A DNA stretch of 64,000 nt. Source: Thermoplasmata archaeon. GTDB taxonomy: Archaea; Thermoplasmatota; Thermoplasmata; UBA10834. The notes beneath the pieces are model-generated. The model was not told the DNA's origin. It did not search any database and worked only from the letters and a program-made list of their open reading frames with translations. How positions within the stretch are numbered: the first letter of the stretch is position 1; the number at the start of each line of letters is the position of its first letter. Positions 45,220 through 54,511 of this stretch are shown here, one piece after another. The position numbers were made by a program, and so were the translations under genes. The stretch covers positions 354,894 through 418,893 of the forward strand of contig JAEHCM010000001.1 in NCBI GenBank assembly GCA_020696365.1. Reading direction: 5' to 3'.

Positions 45220-46857
45220 TCAATCGAAGCCGCCATCACCCATGTCAGGCATCTGCGGACTCTTGCCGCCGGCGCCGCTCCTCGATGCTATGACATCGTC
45301 GATTCTGAGGATCATCACGGCGGCGTCTGTTGCTGAGCTAATCCCCTGCTTACCAACGCGAAGCGGCTCAAAGACCCTCCCCTTCTTCATGTCGGTGACT
45401 TTGCCAGTGAGCACGTTGATTCCAGCATGGACCTTGCCTGACTTGTGTGCCTTTCTCAGTTCAATCAGGACATCGATCGGGTCGAGACCGGCATTCTCTG
45501 CAAGAGCCGTCGGGACTACTTCGAGTGCGCTTGCGAAGGCGTCTATTGCCATCTGCTCCCTGCCTCCGACGGACGCTGCGTAGTCCCTCATCCTCTGGGC
45601 CAGTTCAATCGCTGTTGAGCCTCCACCTGTGACGAGCTTGCCGTCCTCCACTGCAACTGCCACGACGCTCACCGCGTCGTTCAGGGACCGGTCTATCTCG
45701 TCTATGACGTGCTCGGTTCCTCCACGGATCAGTATAGAGACGGCCTTCGGGTTCTTGCAGCCTGTGACGAAGGTCATCCTGTCGTCAGCGATCTTCTTCT
45801 CCTCGACGAGTCTCGCGGTTCCGAGGTCCCCGGCTCTTAGGTCGTCGAGCTTGGTCACGAGGGTGGAGCCAGTCGCCTTGGCGAGTTTCTCCATGTCACT
45901 CTTCTTGACCCGCCTGACGGCGTATACCCCTTCTTTCGAGAGATAGTGCTGAGCGAGGTCATCTATGCCCTTCTGGCAGAACAGCACGTTTGCGCCCGAT
46001 TTCTTGACGATTGCAACCATCTTCCTGAGCATGTTCTCCTCTTCGTCGAGGAACGCATGCAACTGGCTCGGGTCGGTGATCTCTATCTTCGCGTCAATCT
46101 CCGTCTTCTTGACTTCGAGTGCCGAATCGACAAGGGCGATCTTCGCCTTCTCTACACGCTTGGGCATGGCTGCGTGTACAGCCTCCTTGTCAACGATTAT
46201 CCCAGTGATCATCTGCGTGTCGTCCATCGACCCGCCCTGCTTCTTGACAACCTGGATATTGTCGTCGTCAACGGTCCATGTGCCATCACTCTTCTTCTCG
46301 GCGACCGCGCTCACCGCGTCCACTGCGACGGCGGAAAGCAGGTCTCTGGACGAGGAGACGCTCTTAGATATCATCGCTGTCCTCGCGATGTCCCTCAGAA
46401 CATCCTTCTTGTCCGGGGAGACCTTTATTGCGAGCTCCTCGAGGATTTCCTGGGACTTCTGAGCGGCCATCCTGAATCCTCCGGATATGACCGTCGGATG
46501 AACGTTCCGCTCAATCAGCGCCTCAGCCTTCTTCAGTAGTTCGCCCGCGAGTATCACGGCGGTCGTTGTGCCGTCGCCGCACTCGTCGTCCTGCGTCTTT
46601 GCCACTTCCACCAGCATCTTAGCCGCAGGGTGCTCGACGTCGATCTCTTTCAGGATCGTCACGCCGTCGTTCGTGATGACAACATCTCCCATGCTGTCGA
46701 CTAGCATCTTGTCCATTCCTCTGGGACCTAGGGTGCTTCTCACCGAGTCAGCGATGGCTCTCGCCGCAGTGATGTTGTTGAGCTGGGCACCCTTGCCCTT
46801 CTCTCTCTTGGTTCCCTCTTTCAGTATTAGAATCGGTGTTTGACCCATCATGTTCAT
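45220..46857 (-). CDS. thsA: Thermosome subunit (group II chaperonin)
   Basis: The 545-residue chaperonin has [30 protein letters not shown], the catalytic [15 protein letters not shown] and [17 protein letters not shown]. It forms the double-ring ATP-driven folding chamber of archaea. The C-terminus ends [10 protein letters not shown] instead of the Gly-Gly-Met repeats common in the family. A strong TATA element stands about 80 bases upstream. Confidence 0.97.
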   Translation of the reverse strand: MNMMGQTPILILKEGTKREKGKGAQLNNITAARAIADSVRSTLGPRGMDKMLVDSMGDVVITNDGVTILKEIDVEHPAAKMLVEVAKTQDDECGDGTTTAVILAGELLKKAEALIERNVHPTVISGGFRMAAQKSQEILEELAIKVSPDKKDVLRDIARTAMISKSVSSSRDLLSAVAVDAVSAVAEKKSDGTWTVDDDNIQVVKKQGGSMDDTQMITGIIVDKEAVHAAMPKRVEKAKIALVDSALEVKKTEIDAKIEITDPSQLHAFLDEEENMLRKMVAIVKKSGANVLFCQKGIDDLAQHYLSKEGVYAVRRVKKSDMEKLAKATGSTLVTKLDDLRAGDLGTARLVEEKKIADDRMTFVTGCKNPKAVSILIRGGTEHVIDEIDRSLNDAVSVVAVAVEDGKLVTGGGSTAIELAQRMRDYAASVGGREQMAIDAFASALEVVPTALAENAGLDPIDVLIELRKAHKSGKVHAGINVLTGKVTDMKKGRVFEPLRVGKQGISSATDAAVMILRIDDVIASRSGAGGKSPQMPDMGDGGFD

Positions 46858-46936
46858 ACCTCCACTTCGAACGATTGTTCCGTCCCGGCTCCACGCAAGC
46901 TTTCTGCCGGGCCCAGGCTCGTATATGTTAGAACTT

Positions 46937-46946
46937 CTATATAAGC
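46937..46946 (-). promoter_or_regulatory. TATA box of the thermosome/Hsp70 gene row
   Basis: On the minus strand GCTTATATAG (46946 to 46937) is a strong TATA element upstream of the thermosome ATG at 46857, leaving a leader of about 55 bases. No clear heat-shock operator could be picked out. Confidence 0.6.
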
Positions 46947-47085
46947 CTTAGCACATTCTGGTCTGCCCCTCCGTTCGTCCAGAGGCAACGGTTTGTCCGG
47001 TAGGCCACCTCGCTCTCCTTGAGGGCAGCGTCCCGCATATCGAACACCTTTAGTATTCAGTCAGCTCTCTGCGCCATCCGCTGAC

Positions 47086-47691
47086 ATGAAGATCATCCCA
47101 TACATAGCGATCGGGACACGTAGCCCGTTCCAACTAACTCCGTCTAAGAGCAGCGCTTTTGAAACTGCGTCGGGGCTGTCGGATAGGTTCGAGAAGCTCT
47201 ACCTTGCAGATTTTGACGGCGTGTTCAAGAACAAACCGCAACTCGACATCGCGCAGAAGATCAGCGACGAATTGCCCACTATGTACGAGGGAGGAGTGAG
47301 GTACTCCACCAACGTCATAGACATGCTTATCACGGGAGCTGAGCGGGCGGTTGTCGGCACTAGCACCCTCGTCGATTTGTCTGAGCTCAGAGGAGCATTT
47401 AAGTTGTCCGAGAACATTACGTTCAAAGTAGACTTCCGGGATGGGATTGTGAGTTTTGACCCCGAGGTAGCGGGCCGGGCCATCTCAGACTTGTTCCGAG
47501 AGGTTGTAGAGGTCGGAGTCGTCGACGTCGTGGTGCCGATGGCGCTGGTAGAGGAGGCTGCGAAGGCTCGGGAGGAGCATGGCTTCACGCTGGGGGCCTT
47601 CGCGTCCGCACCGGACATATCCCGGCTCGAGGAGTTGGGCGTCGACTACATGGTGACCGAGGATCACGGGAGCCTGATGCAAGATGAGTGA
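47086..47691 (+). CDS. HisA/HisF-like TIM-barrel protein
   Basis: The 201-residue protein has HisA-like phosphate-site pattern: LYLADFDGVF, YEGGVRYS, AVVGTSTLVD and VDFRDGI. It is shorter than true HisA (about 240 residues) and no other histidine gene is near. It may be one of the archaeal HisA-like paralogues of unknown substrate. Its last bases overlap the next gene by eight. Confidence 0.7.
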   Translation: MKIIPYIAIGTRSPFQLTPSKSSAFETASGLSDRFEKLYLADFDGVFKNKPQLDIAQKISDELPTMYEGGVRYSTNVIDMLITGAERAVVGTSTLVDLSELRGAFKLSENITFKVDFRDGIVSFDPEVAGRAISDLFREVVEVGVVDVVVPMALVEEAAKAREEHGFTLGAFASAPDISRLEELGVDYMVTEDHGSLMQDE

Positions 47692-48175
47692 AGTTCAAAG
47701 GAGCATAGCAGTTCTCTTCAGGAGGAAGGGCAAGGAGATTCTGACGGAGAAGGAGTTCGTGTTCTCGGCCTCGATGGATCTCAGATGGTTCTCGCCGAAG
47801 GACGCGCAGAAGCTGCTCGATGCGGGCCTCTCCGCAGGCTTCCTGAAGAGAGTTGACGGCAATCTCCTCCCCACGTTCGATTTCAGCGGGATCGACATCC
47901 CAATCGACTACAAACCAACACCCGATGCGCTCAAGGAGACTACAAAGAAGCGCTCGAGAGACCTCTTCTCCGAGATAGTCGAGACGATATCGAAGTCAAT
48001 GTCGGTGCCGAAGCGCGAGATCGTCTCAAGGGTGAACAAGAAGCAGGAGATGATGGGCATCGACATAGAGCCTGCAGCGCTGCTCGTGGCAGGCGACTAC
48101 GGAGTCGATGTCGACGGCGCCTTCATCGAGCGCGCGGCGAGTGAGGTCCTGGGACGAGAAAGCTATCGTGGCTGA
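47684..48175 (+). CDS. DUF2240-like protein
   Basis: The 163-residue protein has the winged-helix-like N-terminal half (LFRRKGKEILTEKEFVFSAS, WFSPKDAQKLLDAGLSAGFL) and a helical second half (SVPKREIVSRVNKKQEMMGI, EPAALLVAGDYGVDV) that I recognise as the archaeal DUF2240 family. The function is not known. It overlaps the HisA-like gene and is convergent with aMBF1. Confidence 0.7.
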   Translation: MSEVQRSIAVLFRRKGKEILTEKEFVFSASMDLRWFSPKDAQKLLDAGLSAGFLKRVDGNLLPTFDFSGIDIPIDYKPTPDALKETTKKRSRDLFSEIVETISKSMSVPKREIVSRVNKKQEMMGIDIEPAALLVAGDYGVDVDGAFIERAASEVLGRESYRG

Positions 48176-48203
48176 CCTTTTCTGCGGTCGTCCGCAAAGG
48201 GAG

Positions 48204-48701
48204 TCACTTCTCTTTCATCTTCACGAGGTCTGCAAGCGTGAGCGATCCAAAGCCCGATGAAGTCGATTTGACGTCGACCTCGGGCGGAGGACTCTCCTTG
48301 AGAACGATTCCGAGCTCCTTCTGTAGTTTCCTCACGAGCTTCTCATCGGGTCTAATGGTTCCGGACTCGACCTTGCTCACGATAGTCTGCTTCTCGTTCA
48401 GTTTGGACGCGAGTTCCTTCTGCGTCATCCCCGCTCGCGAGCGCGCGTTCCGTACCAGGGCGGCATAGTCGTCGACGAGCACCTCCTGTCCACCGTCGGA
48501 ATAGACGTCCCGCTGCTTCTGCCGCTTCTCCCTTCGCTCAAGACGCTGTTCGATCACAGGTTGGGGGCTTGCAAGATTGGGCCGTCCTTTGTCTGCCTCA
48601 GTGCCGAATTTTGCGCATTCGGTGCAAACTTCTAGTAGGACGCCTTCTATCATCACCTTCTTGCAGAAGGTGACGTCCTTCCCGCACAACTCGCAGACCA
48701 T
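48204..48701 (-). CDS. Archaeal multiprotein bridging factor (aMBF1)
   Basis: The 165-residue protein has an N-terminal zinc ribbon (CELCGKDV, then CTECAKFG) and a C-terminal Cro-type helix-turn-helix (RSRAGMTQKELASKLNEKQTIVSKVESG). aMBF1 links to the ribosome and transcription machinery in archaea. ATG 48701 begins at the zinc ribbon; an in-frame start at 48731 would add ten hydrophobic residues. It is divergent from PAN. Confidence 0.9.
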   Translation of the reverse strand: MVCELCGKDVTFCKKVMIEGVLLEVCTECAKFGTEADKGRPNLASPQPVIEQRLERREKRQKQRDVYSDGGQEVLVDDYAALVRNARSRAGMTQKELASKLNEKQTIVSKVESGTIRPDEKLVRKLQKELGIVLKESPPPEVDVKSTSSGFGSLTLADLVKMKEK

Positions 48702-48742
48702 GAAAAACACACTTCTGAACAGAGTCAGCAAAGGATAAATAG

Positions 48743-48769
48743 AGTATTTAACCTTATATCGCTATAAAT
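48743..48769. promoter_or_regulatory. Divergent promoters of aMBF1 and PAN
   Basis: On the minus strand TTAAATACTC (about 48742-48751) faces aMBF1, about 45 bases from its ATG. On the plus strand CTATAAAT (48762-48769) faces PAN. The intervening CCTTATATCG is a further AT-rich element. Confidence 0.5.
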
Positions 48770-48814
48770 CTAGCCGGGCCGCGAGACGAGCCTTCGAGAA
48801 TGGGGTGCACCGCA

Positions 48815-50023
48815 TTGGCGACTGATCAACCTTCAGAGCTGTACGACGAGATACAGAGGCGATCGTCGGTACTCGAGGAAAGGAATCTAGAGTTAGTAGA
48901 GGAAGCTCGCAGGGTCGAGGGCGAGAAGCGGTTCATAGAGGGCGAGCTGATTAGGCTGCAGAAGGAGCTCAAGCGCTTGAAGGCGGAGCTCGAGAGACTG
49001 AAGGCTCCGCCCCTGATAATCGGTCAGATCAAAGACATCCTCGCGGACGGCCGTGTGGTAGTGAAGAGTTCTACCGGTCCTGATTTCGTTGTCAACACTT
49101 CCGATTACGTTTCCCCCGAGCTGTTGGAGGCGGGCGCCCGCGTGGCCCTGAACAAGCAGACGCTGGCCGTTATGGGCGTGTTGCCCGCGTCCTTGGACCC
49201 AATCGTCGTGGGCGCGGAGATCATAGCGAAGCCCGAGACACTGTACGACGACATCGGCGGCCTGCAGGAGCAGATCGTCGAGATAAGAGAGGCCGTCGAA
49301 GACCCTCTCCTGAGGCCGGAACTCTACAAGCGCGTGGGGATCGACCCTCCGAAGGGCGTCCTGTTGGTGGGCCCCCCTGGAACCGGGAAGACGCTCCTGG
49401 CCAAGGCCGTGGCGAAACAGACCAACGCGACATTCATACGATTCGTCGGGTCAGAGCTCGTGCAGAAGTACATCGGCGAAGGCGCTCGACTCGTCAGAGA
49501 GCTCTTCGACCTTGCTCGGCAGAAGGCACCTTCGATAGTATTCATAGATGAGCTGGACAGCGTCGGGGCGAAGCGGCTCGAGATGGCCACATCGGGTGAC
49601 CGCGAGGTTCAACGCACTCTCATGCAGATACTAGCGGAGCTCGACGGGTTCAACCCGCTCGGCGATGTCAAGATCATCGGCGCAACGAACAGGCCGGACA
49701 TACTCGATGAGGCCCTGTTGAGGCCAGGAAGGTTCGACAGGATAATCGAGATACCCATTCCAAACTACGATGCCAGGGTCGCGATATTCAAGATTCACTC
49801 TCGGCGTATGAACCTTGACGAGACGGTCGTCATAGACGACTTCGCTGGAAAGACCGATGGCGCCACCGGCGCTGACGTCAAGGCCATATGCACAGAGGCG
49901 GGCATGTTCGCCATACGCGAGAACAGGGACATCGTCACAATGATCGACCTTGAGAAGGCCATATCCAAGGTTTTGGACGAAGGCGACCAGAGGGTCCTCG
50001 AGTCCGGGCCGATGTTCGCGTGA
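48815..50023 (+). CDS. pan: Proteasome-activating nucleotidase (PAN)
   Basis: The 402-residue AAA+ protein has an N-terminal coiled coil (about 8-65), an OB domain, Walker A GPPGTGKT, Walker [10 protein letters not shown], the arginine-finger region [12 protein letters not shown], and a C-terminal helical domain. It unfolds proteins for the 20S proteasome. The last three residues are Met-Phe-Ala, where the HbYX motif that opens the 20S gate has hydrophobic-Tyr-X. TTG 48815 with GGTG seven bases upstream is preferred; ATG 48800 is in frame but overlaps that signal. 20S subunit genes are not in the window. Confidence 0.94.
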   Translation: MATDQPSELYDEIQRRSSVLEERNLELVEEARRVEGEKRFIEGELIRLQKELKRLKAELERLKAPPLIIGQIKDILADGRVVVKSSTGPDFVVNTSDYVSPELLEAGARVALNKQTLAVMGVLPASLDPIVVGAEIIAKPETLYDDIGGLQEQIVEIREAVEDPLLRPELYKRVGIDPPKGVLLVGPPGTGKTLLAKAVAKQTNATFIRFVGSELVQKYIGEGARLVRELFDLARQKAPSIVFIDELDSVGAKRLEMATSGDREVQRTLMQILAELDGFNPLGDVKIIGATNRPDILDEALLRPGRFDRIIEIPIPNYDARVAIFKIHSRRMNLDETVVIDDFAGKTDGATGADVKAICTEAGMFAIRENRDIVTMIDLEKAISKVLDEGDQRVLESGPMFA

Positions 50024-50028
50024 GGTCA

Positions 50029-50238
50029 CTACTCTTCGAACTCCTCGTCCGGCAGGTCCTTCTCGATGACGAAGGGACCGATGTATCCGCACTTCTTGCA
50101 GTGATACTTGTACCCCGTGATCAGCGCCGCCTCGTAATAGAGGTCAGCTGAGCCGCACTGGGGGCATGTCAGGACGGACTTCGCTCTTCTCCGGCTTTTT
50201 TTGAATGGGGGCACTATCCAAGCATATGGACGCGCCAC
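50029..50238 (-). CDS. Small zinc-ribbon protein
   Basis: The 69-residue protein has one zinc ribbon: CPQCGSADLYYEA, then CKKCGYIGPFVIEKD. The N-terminus is basic (KKSRRRAK) and the tail acidic (DEEFEE). It starts at GTG 50238, 28 bases after truD in the same direction, so probably shares its transcript. The function is unknown; a nucleic-acid or ribosome role is plausible. Confidence 0.75.
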   Translation of the reverse strand: MARPYAWIVPPFKKSRRRAKSVLTCPQCGSADLYYEAALITGYKYHCKKCGYIGPFVIEKDLPDEEFEE

Positions 50239-50266
50239 TTGACCTAGTTTGCGTTGTCCGTCGGAT

Positions 50267-51550
50267 TCAGTACTGCGAGACTCCTGCCTTCATGAACTCC
50301 CTAAGGAAGCAGGTGGCGTAGCAGCCCTTGTTGAGCGAGAAGGCGAAAAGCGTTCCATCATCGGCGTGGTCGATCACCAGCTCTCTCACGGGCGCAAGAA
50401 GCCCCCGTCTGGAACCTTTGGAGGACGCCTCTCTGAGACCTACGATCTGGAAGTCCCGGGCGTCGACCTTCTCCACCTCTACCACGGCGCGCTCGATCTC
50501 ACCCATGACTCCCTCCGCGAAGACTGAGTCTGTGCCGTACAGGATACCGCCGGCGAAGGCTTTCCCCTCAGCAGCGTTCCTCCTCGCCTTGTCGATGTTG
50601 TCCGCTGTAACGTCTATGGGATTGTCATGGTCGGGGACGCCGTTCTTGTCGAGGGGGAGCACGAAATCACCCTCGATGGGTTCGTGTAGTGGGAGCCCTC
50701 TGCGCATCCTCTCGCTAAGGATCTTGTTGAACATGAACGACTGATAGGCGTGGACGAACATCATCAGGAGGTTCCTCGGCAGCCGTCTGAGCGCGCCGAT
50801 GTAGTCCCCAGGGCGTTCCACCAGGTGCAAGACCATCGTCCTCTCGAAAGTGTATCTCACGGGTAGTTCCTTCACCGCCCTCTCGAAGTCCCTGGTCTCC
50901 TGGAGCGTTCGTCGAGCGTCGTCACCCTCGGAACCGTCCCCCATCGGGTTGGCCACGTATCTCATGACCGCTCCCTCGATGTCACCTCTGACCAGGTCTC
51001 TGCCTATCTGGTGGGTGATGGGCCTGACCGACCCGAATCTCTGGACTCCGAAGAAATTGGGGAACCCGCCTATGCTTTCCAGTCTCTCTCTGACAGCGTC
51101 GCAGGTTTTACGGATGTCGATGTCGGCGTCGACATCGGAGACCCTGACCGAGAATCGGTTGCCGATGAGGTCTCCGATCGAGATCATCCTGTTCGACCTG
51201 TAGGCCTCCAGTATGCGCACGTCTGGTATCTCGAGCGCTCGGACCGCTTCGATATCCGCTCTGAACGACATCAGCTGCGTCGCGACCGACCGCCCGTCCT
51301 TGGTGCCTGCGAACCCTATGCTTCCGCGGCCGATACGCAGGTTGCTCCCCAGCCGCCTGACGAGCCTGTTCGCCTCCCAGTTGCGGTGCCAAACACGCGC
51401 GATGACGATATGTCCAGAGGGTGTTTCCGAGGGGTTGAGTGATATCTCATCCACAACGAAATCCTCCGGAGTCATCCGGAGCTTTCCCCCGATGCCGGTG
51501 ATGTCCCGGCTCAGGAATGTCTCCAGGCCGAGGTCTGCTTCCTCAGTCAT
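50267..51550 (-). CDS. truD: tRNA pseudouridine synthase D
   Basis: The 427-residue protein has TruD motifs: EDFVVDEISLNPS near the start, FAGTKDGRSVATQ with the catalytic Asp, NFFGVQRFGS, and the inserted TRUD domain (FVLPLDKNGVPDHDNP). It makes pseudouridine in tRNA (position 13 in bacteria). ATG 51550 follows rpoL by 42 bases in the same direction. Confidence 0.94.
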   Translation of the reverse strand: MTEEADLGLETFLSRDITGIGGKLRMTPEDFVVDEISLNPSETPSGHIVIARVWHRNWEANRLVRRLGSNLRIGRGSIGFAGTKDGRSVATQLMSFRADIEAVRALEIPDVRILEAYRSNRMISIGDLIGNRFSVRVSDVDADIDIRKTCDAVRERLESIGGFPNFFGVQRFGSVRPITHQIGRDLVRGDIEGAVMRYVANPMGDGSEGDDARRTLQETRDFERAVKELPVRYTFERTMVLHLVERPGDYIGALRRLPRNLLMMFVHAYQSFMFNKILSERMRRGLPLHEPIEGDFVLPLDKNGVPDHDNPIDVTADNIDKARRNAAEGKAFAGGILYGTDSVFAEGVMGEIERAVVEVEKVDARDFQIVGLREASSKGSRRGLLAPVRELVIDHADDGTLFAFSLNKGCYATCFLREFMKAGVSQY

Positions 51551-51592
51551 ACATCTGCAGAATCCAGTGGATAGGAGTAATAACTTTCGGGG

Positions 51593-51868
51593 TCAACCAA
51601 GCTGCTTCTCTATCAGCTGTCTGGCCTCGAGGTACTGGTTCGCGAGCGACTTCGCGGCCTTCTTGAGGGCCGCCTGCGGCTTTCCGTCCTTGACGACGAC
51701 GGTCAGGACCGCCTTGTCGAGTTGTGGATGCCCTGTCGAGTATCTCGCATCCTCGACGTTCTTGTCCTTCATGAGCTCGTGTATCAGGGGATATACCAAC
51801 GTCTCGTCGGCATCCTCAACCTCTATCTTCATGAGGTTCTTCTTCTTCTCGATGAGCTTGAGTTCCAT
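51593..51868 (-). CDS. rpoL: DNA-directed RNA polymerase subunit L (Rpb11)
   Basis: The 91-residue protein matches RpoL: MELKLIEKKKNLMKIEVEDA, then HPQLDKAVLTV. With subunit D it forms the assembly platform. The frame continues upstream without family features, so the ATG at 51868 is the start. The gene lies between truD and the small zinc protein. Confidence 0.9.
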   Translation of the reverse strand: MELKLIEKKKNLMKIEVEDADETLVYPLIHELMKDKNVEDARYSTGHPQLDKAVLTVVVKDGKPQAALKKAAKSLANQYLEARQLIEKQLG

Positions 51869-51951
51869 GGTGCTCGAACCCCTCGTATAGTCAATCGGTT
51901 CATAAAGCTTGCTGCGGCATGGGGGTGCGTGGCCAGCACGCCTGGCGTCGC

Positions 51952-52125
51952 CTATCGCTTCTTGTCTTTTACCTCTGCGGTCTCTGCGTCTCCGCCGCCC
52001 TTCTCGCGGGGGTACATGGCGCCGCACATGGAGCAGGCATCGACTTCGCACAGCCGTGCATCCTCCGTCGCGACGATCTTGAGCAGGCAATTGTTGTCGC
52101 ACAGAGGGCATTTCTTCTCCGCCAT
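51952..52125 (-). CDS. Small Cys-rich zinc-binding protein, 57 residues
   Basis: ATG 52125 follows an excellent Shine-Dalgarno (AGGAGGTGG, six-base spacer). The protein has CPLCDNNC, a middle Cys (ARLCEVDAC) and CSMCGAMYP, six or seven cysteines that can form one or two zinc sites. A charged tail (AETAEVKDKKR) follows. It lies directly between the Hef gene and rpoL. The family is not recognised. Confidence 0.72.
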   Translation of the reverse strand: MAEKKCPLCDNNCLLKIVATEDARLCEVDACSMCGAMYPREKGGGDAETAEVKDKKR

Positions 52126-52138
52126 ACTGAACCACCTC

Positions 52139-54457
52139 CTAGTCGAACCTCTTCCGCATCACCGTATTGATCCCTTCCGCAATAACCCTTCCCACACCCT
52201 CGACCTCCGTCATCTGGTCGGGGGTCGCGTCCGCGATGCCATCGACGCTACCGAACCTCTCCAGAAGCCTATGGGCGAGCGTGGCGGACACGTTCGACAG
52301 CCCCTGCACTAGGAAGAGCGGTCCGTTGGTCGGGTCGAGGGTTGTCTGCTCTGTCCGCCCGACTCCTCCGCGCGCATCCTCCTGCCTGCGGAGGACGGAG
52401 AGCGCCCCGACCGTCTCGTCCACATTCAGCGTGGACAGGACCGGCATGTGGAACTCCGAGAGAAGCGCGCCGAGGGCGTCGTATATCGCAGCGTTGCCTG
52501 CCTGGACGCCCTTCCCCTCAGGAGGACCTTGCACGATCAGTATGGGGTGCCTGTACTTGCGCTTCATATCGTTGAGATGGGAGAACATCGTCCCGTCGGA
52601 GATCGCGCATATGAACTCCTGGACTGTCCTGATGGTGACTGCTACCCTGTCTGATACGACCACATCCGCGGTCTCTATGCTCTCGTCCTCAAGGATGAAT
52701 CCGCCCTTCTCAAGCCCTGCGGCCGTTGCCGTACCTGCAATCCGTCCGGAAACCTTGAGGACGCGTCTACTGCCACCGTCCTGGGAGTCGTATTGGGGTA
52801 GCGACTTCTGGCCGGGCCCCTCCGCTGTCTTCCTCGACCGTTCCTGCCGCTCGGTGAGTACATGCGGAGCCATCATCTTGGAGAAGTCCTCCCGTCCGAG
52901 CCGCTCCTTCGAGCCGGCCTTCTCAGGCAGCCCCCTGTGCGCCCGTAGCTTCCTCCTGAGCCCATCGAGCTCCCTGCGCATCTGCATCTCCTTATTCCGG
53001 GAGGACCAGAGGTACGCCTCGTCCTTCGTGCCCTTCGTTACGAGGATAATCACCCGGCCCGCCCGCCTCCTTCCAGTCCTCCCCCTCCGCTGGATGGTGC
53101 GTATCTCCGAAGGCACCGGTTCGTAGAACACTACGAGGTCCGTCGCCGGGATGTCCAGTCCCTCCTCGGCGATCGATGTCGCGACTAGGGCGTTGTATTT
53201 CCCTTCCTGGAACGATTCTATGACCTCTCTCTGTTCCTTCTGCTTGAGTCCTATGTCCTCGCCCTTGCTGGCCTGTCCGACGAACCTTACCGGCCTCACA
53301 CCCTCTATGCTTTCCAGGCGCTTCGTGATCTGGTCGCACGTGTCCCGGTAATGTGTGAACACTATCGCCCTGGACTCAGGCTTTCCAGCGAACTGCGTTT
53401 TCAGTATCGGGATGAGCTTATCGAGCTTCGGATGGTCGTTCACCATCTTGTAGAGGCGCTCTCTCGCCTGCTGGAAGCGTACGTCCTTCACCAGAGTCCT
53501 GGAGGCCTTCGAACGTTTGTTCTCTTCGGCTTGCTTGACCTGCTTGTCTAGATAGTTCTCGAGGGCACCTCTGCCCTGCGTCTCGGCCAGCTCGATGCCG
53601 TGGTTGACTTTCATGGCGAGCGCTTGGACGCTCGCGGTGCTGAACAGGTTGTACGACTTCTTGCCTGAGTCCAGCTGCGCCCTGATGGTCGCGCCTACGC
53701 TGAGCAGGTCCCGGGTCGTAACGGGTTTCTTCGGGTCCAAGAGTCCAGCGGCGCGTAACTTGGCGATCTGTTCGTCGAGGATCTCCTTCAGGAGCGATAC
53801 GATCCTGGACATCCCCTCCTGCATCCCCACGCCGATGAACTCCGTCTTGACCTGTTGTATGTACTCGACGACGTCATCGTCGAACTCCGACCGGATCTCG
53901 ACCCAGGTGATGCCGAGGTTCTCGCAGACCTCAGCTATCTTCGAGACATCTGACCCAGGGGAAGCGGTCATCCCGAGGGAGAGCCCGCCTCGTTCCGTGA
54001 ACGCCCTGCCGATGGTGACGTATGCGTAATCCCCGGCCGCCCGGTGCGCCTCGTCGAAAACGATGAGATCTATCTCGGATATGTCCACGATGTCGGATTC
54101 CAGGTCGTTCGCCACGACCTGTGGGGTCGACACTATCAGCCTACCGCTGGTCCAGAGACTCTTGCGCTCCTCAGGGGCGACCTCCCCCGTGAAGACCACC
54201 GGCTCGTGCCCCATCAGATTCACTCTGAGGAACTTCGCGTGCTGCTCGACTAGCGGCTTGGTAGGCGCCATGAAGATCACCCTGCCCCGCTTCGATTTCA
54301 GCACCTCCGCTATGACAAACAGTGCTATGATGGTCTTGCCCATGCCCGTCGGGAGGACTACCAGTGTCGATTCCTCGAGCGCAGCATGAGCGATGTTCGA
54401 TTGATACTCTCTGAACTCTATGCTGGACGGTGTGATCAGGTCGTGCTCAAGGAACAC
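52139..54457 (-). CDS. hef: Hef/FANCM-type helicase with degenerate XPF nuclease domain
   Basis: The 772-residue protein has an SF2 helicase core: Walker A PTGMGKT (36-42), DEAH (135-138), TASPG and QRRGRTGRRRAGRV. An XPF-type nuclease domain and a tandem HhH tail (GLSNVSATLAHRLLERFGS, VEGVGRVIAEGI) follow. Active Hef carries GDY and ERK-T in the nuclease; here the aligned residues are Ala597-Asp598-Val599 and Thr608-Ile609-Arg610-Thr611. The nuclease is therefore probably dead, as in eukaryotic FANCM, while the helicase is intact. It should remodel stalled forks. Confidence 0.9.
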   Translation of the reverse strand: MFLEHDLITPSSIEFREYQSNIAHAALEESTLVVLPTGMGKTIIALFVIAEVLKSKRGRVIFMAPTKPLVEQHAKFLRVNLMGHEPVVFTGEVAPEERKSLWTSGRLIVSTPQVVANDLESDIVDISEIDLIVFDEAHRAAGDYAYVTIGRAFTERGGLSLGMTASPGSDVSKIAEVCENLGITWVEIRSEFDDDVVEYIQQVKTEFIGVGMQEGMSRIVSLLKEILDEQIAKLRAAGLLDPKKPVTTRDLLSVGATIRAQLDSGKKSYNLFSTASVQALAMKVNHGIELAETQGRGALENYLDKQVKQAEENKRSKASRTLVKDVRFQQARERLYKMVNDHPKLDKLIPILKTQFAGKPESRAIVFTHYRDTCDQITKRLESIEGVRPVRFVGQASKGEDIGLKQKEQREVIESFQEGKYNALVATSIAEEGLDIPATDLVVFYEPVPSEIRTIQRRGRTGRRRAGRVIILVTKGTKDEAYLWSSRNKEMQMRRELDGLRRKLRAHRGLPEKAGSKERLGREDFSKMMAPHVLTERQERSRKTAEGPGQKSLPQYDSQDGGSRRVLKVSGRIAGTATAAGLEKGGFILEDESIETADVVVSDRVAVTIRTVQEFICAISDGTMFSHLNDMKRKYRHPILIVQGPPEGKGVQAGNAAIYDALGALLSEFHMPVLSTLNVDETVGALSVLRRQEDARGGVGRTEQTTLDPTNGPLFLVQGLSNVSATLAHRLLERFGSVDGIADATPDQMTEVEGVGRVIAEGINTVMRKRFD

Positions 54458-54511
54458 GAATCTCTGACAGTCGCTCCTGCTTATGTAACCTTTCCGGAAA
54501 GATAGCCGAAT

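Noticed and set aside
46858..47085. A tRNA or small RNA between the thermosome and HisA-like genes
   Set aside because: No cloverleaf or strong hairpin found; only the thermosome promoter is convincing.
51593..52135. A 180-codon frame that would extend RpoL N-terminally
   Set aside because: Only the last 91 residues match RpoL; the upstream part is the small Cys-rich gene read in the wrong frame.
52167..53126. A 319-codon plus-strand frame across hef
   Set aside because: It is a shadow of the helicase/nuclease gene, with Ser/Pro/Arg-rich low-information sequence.
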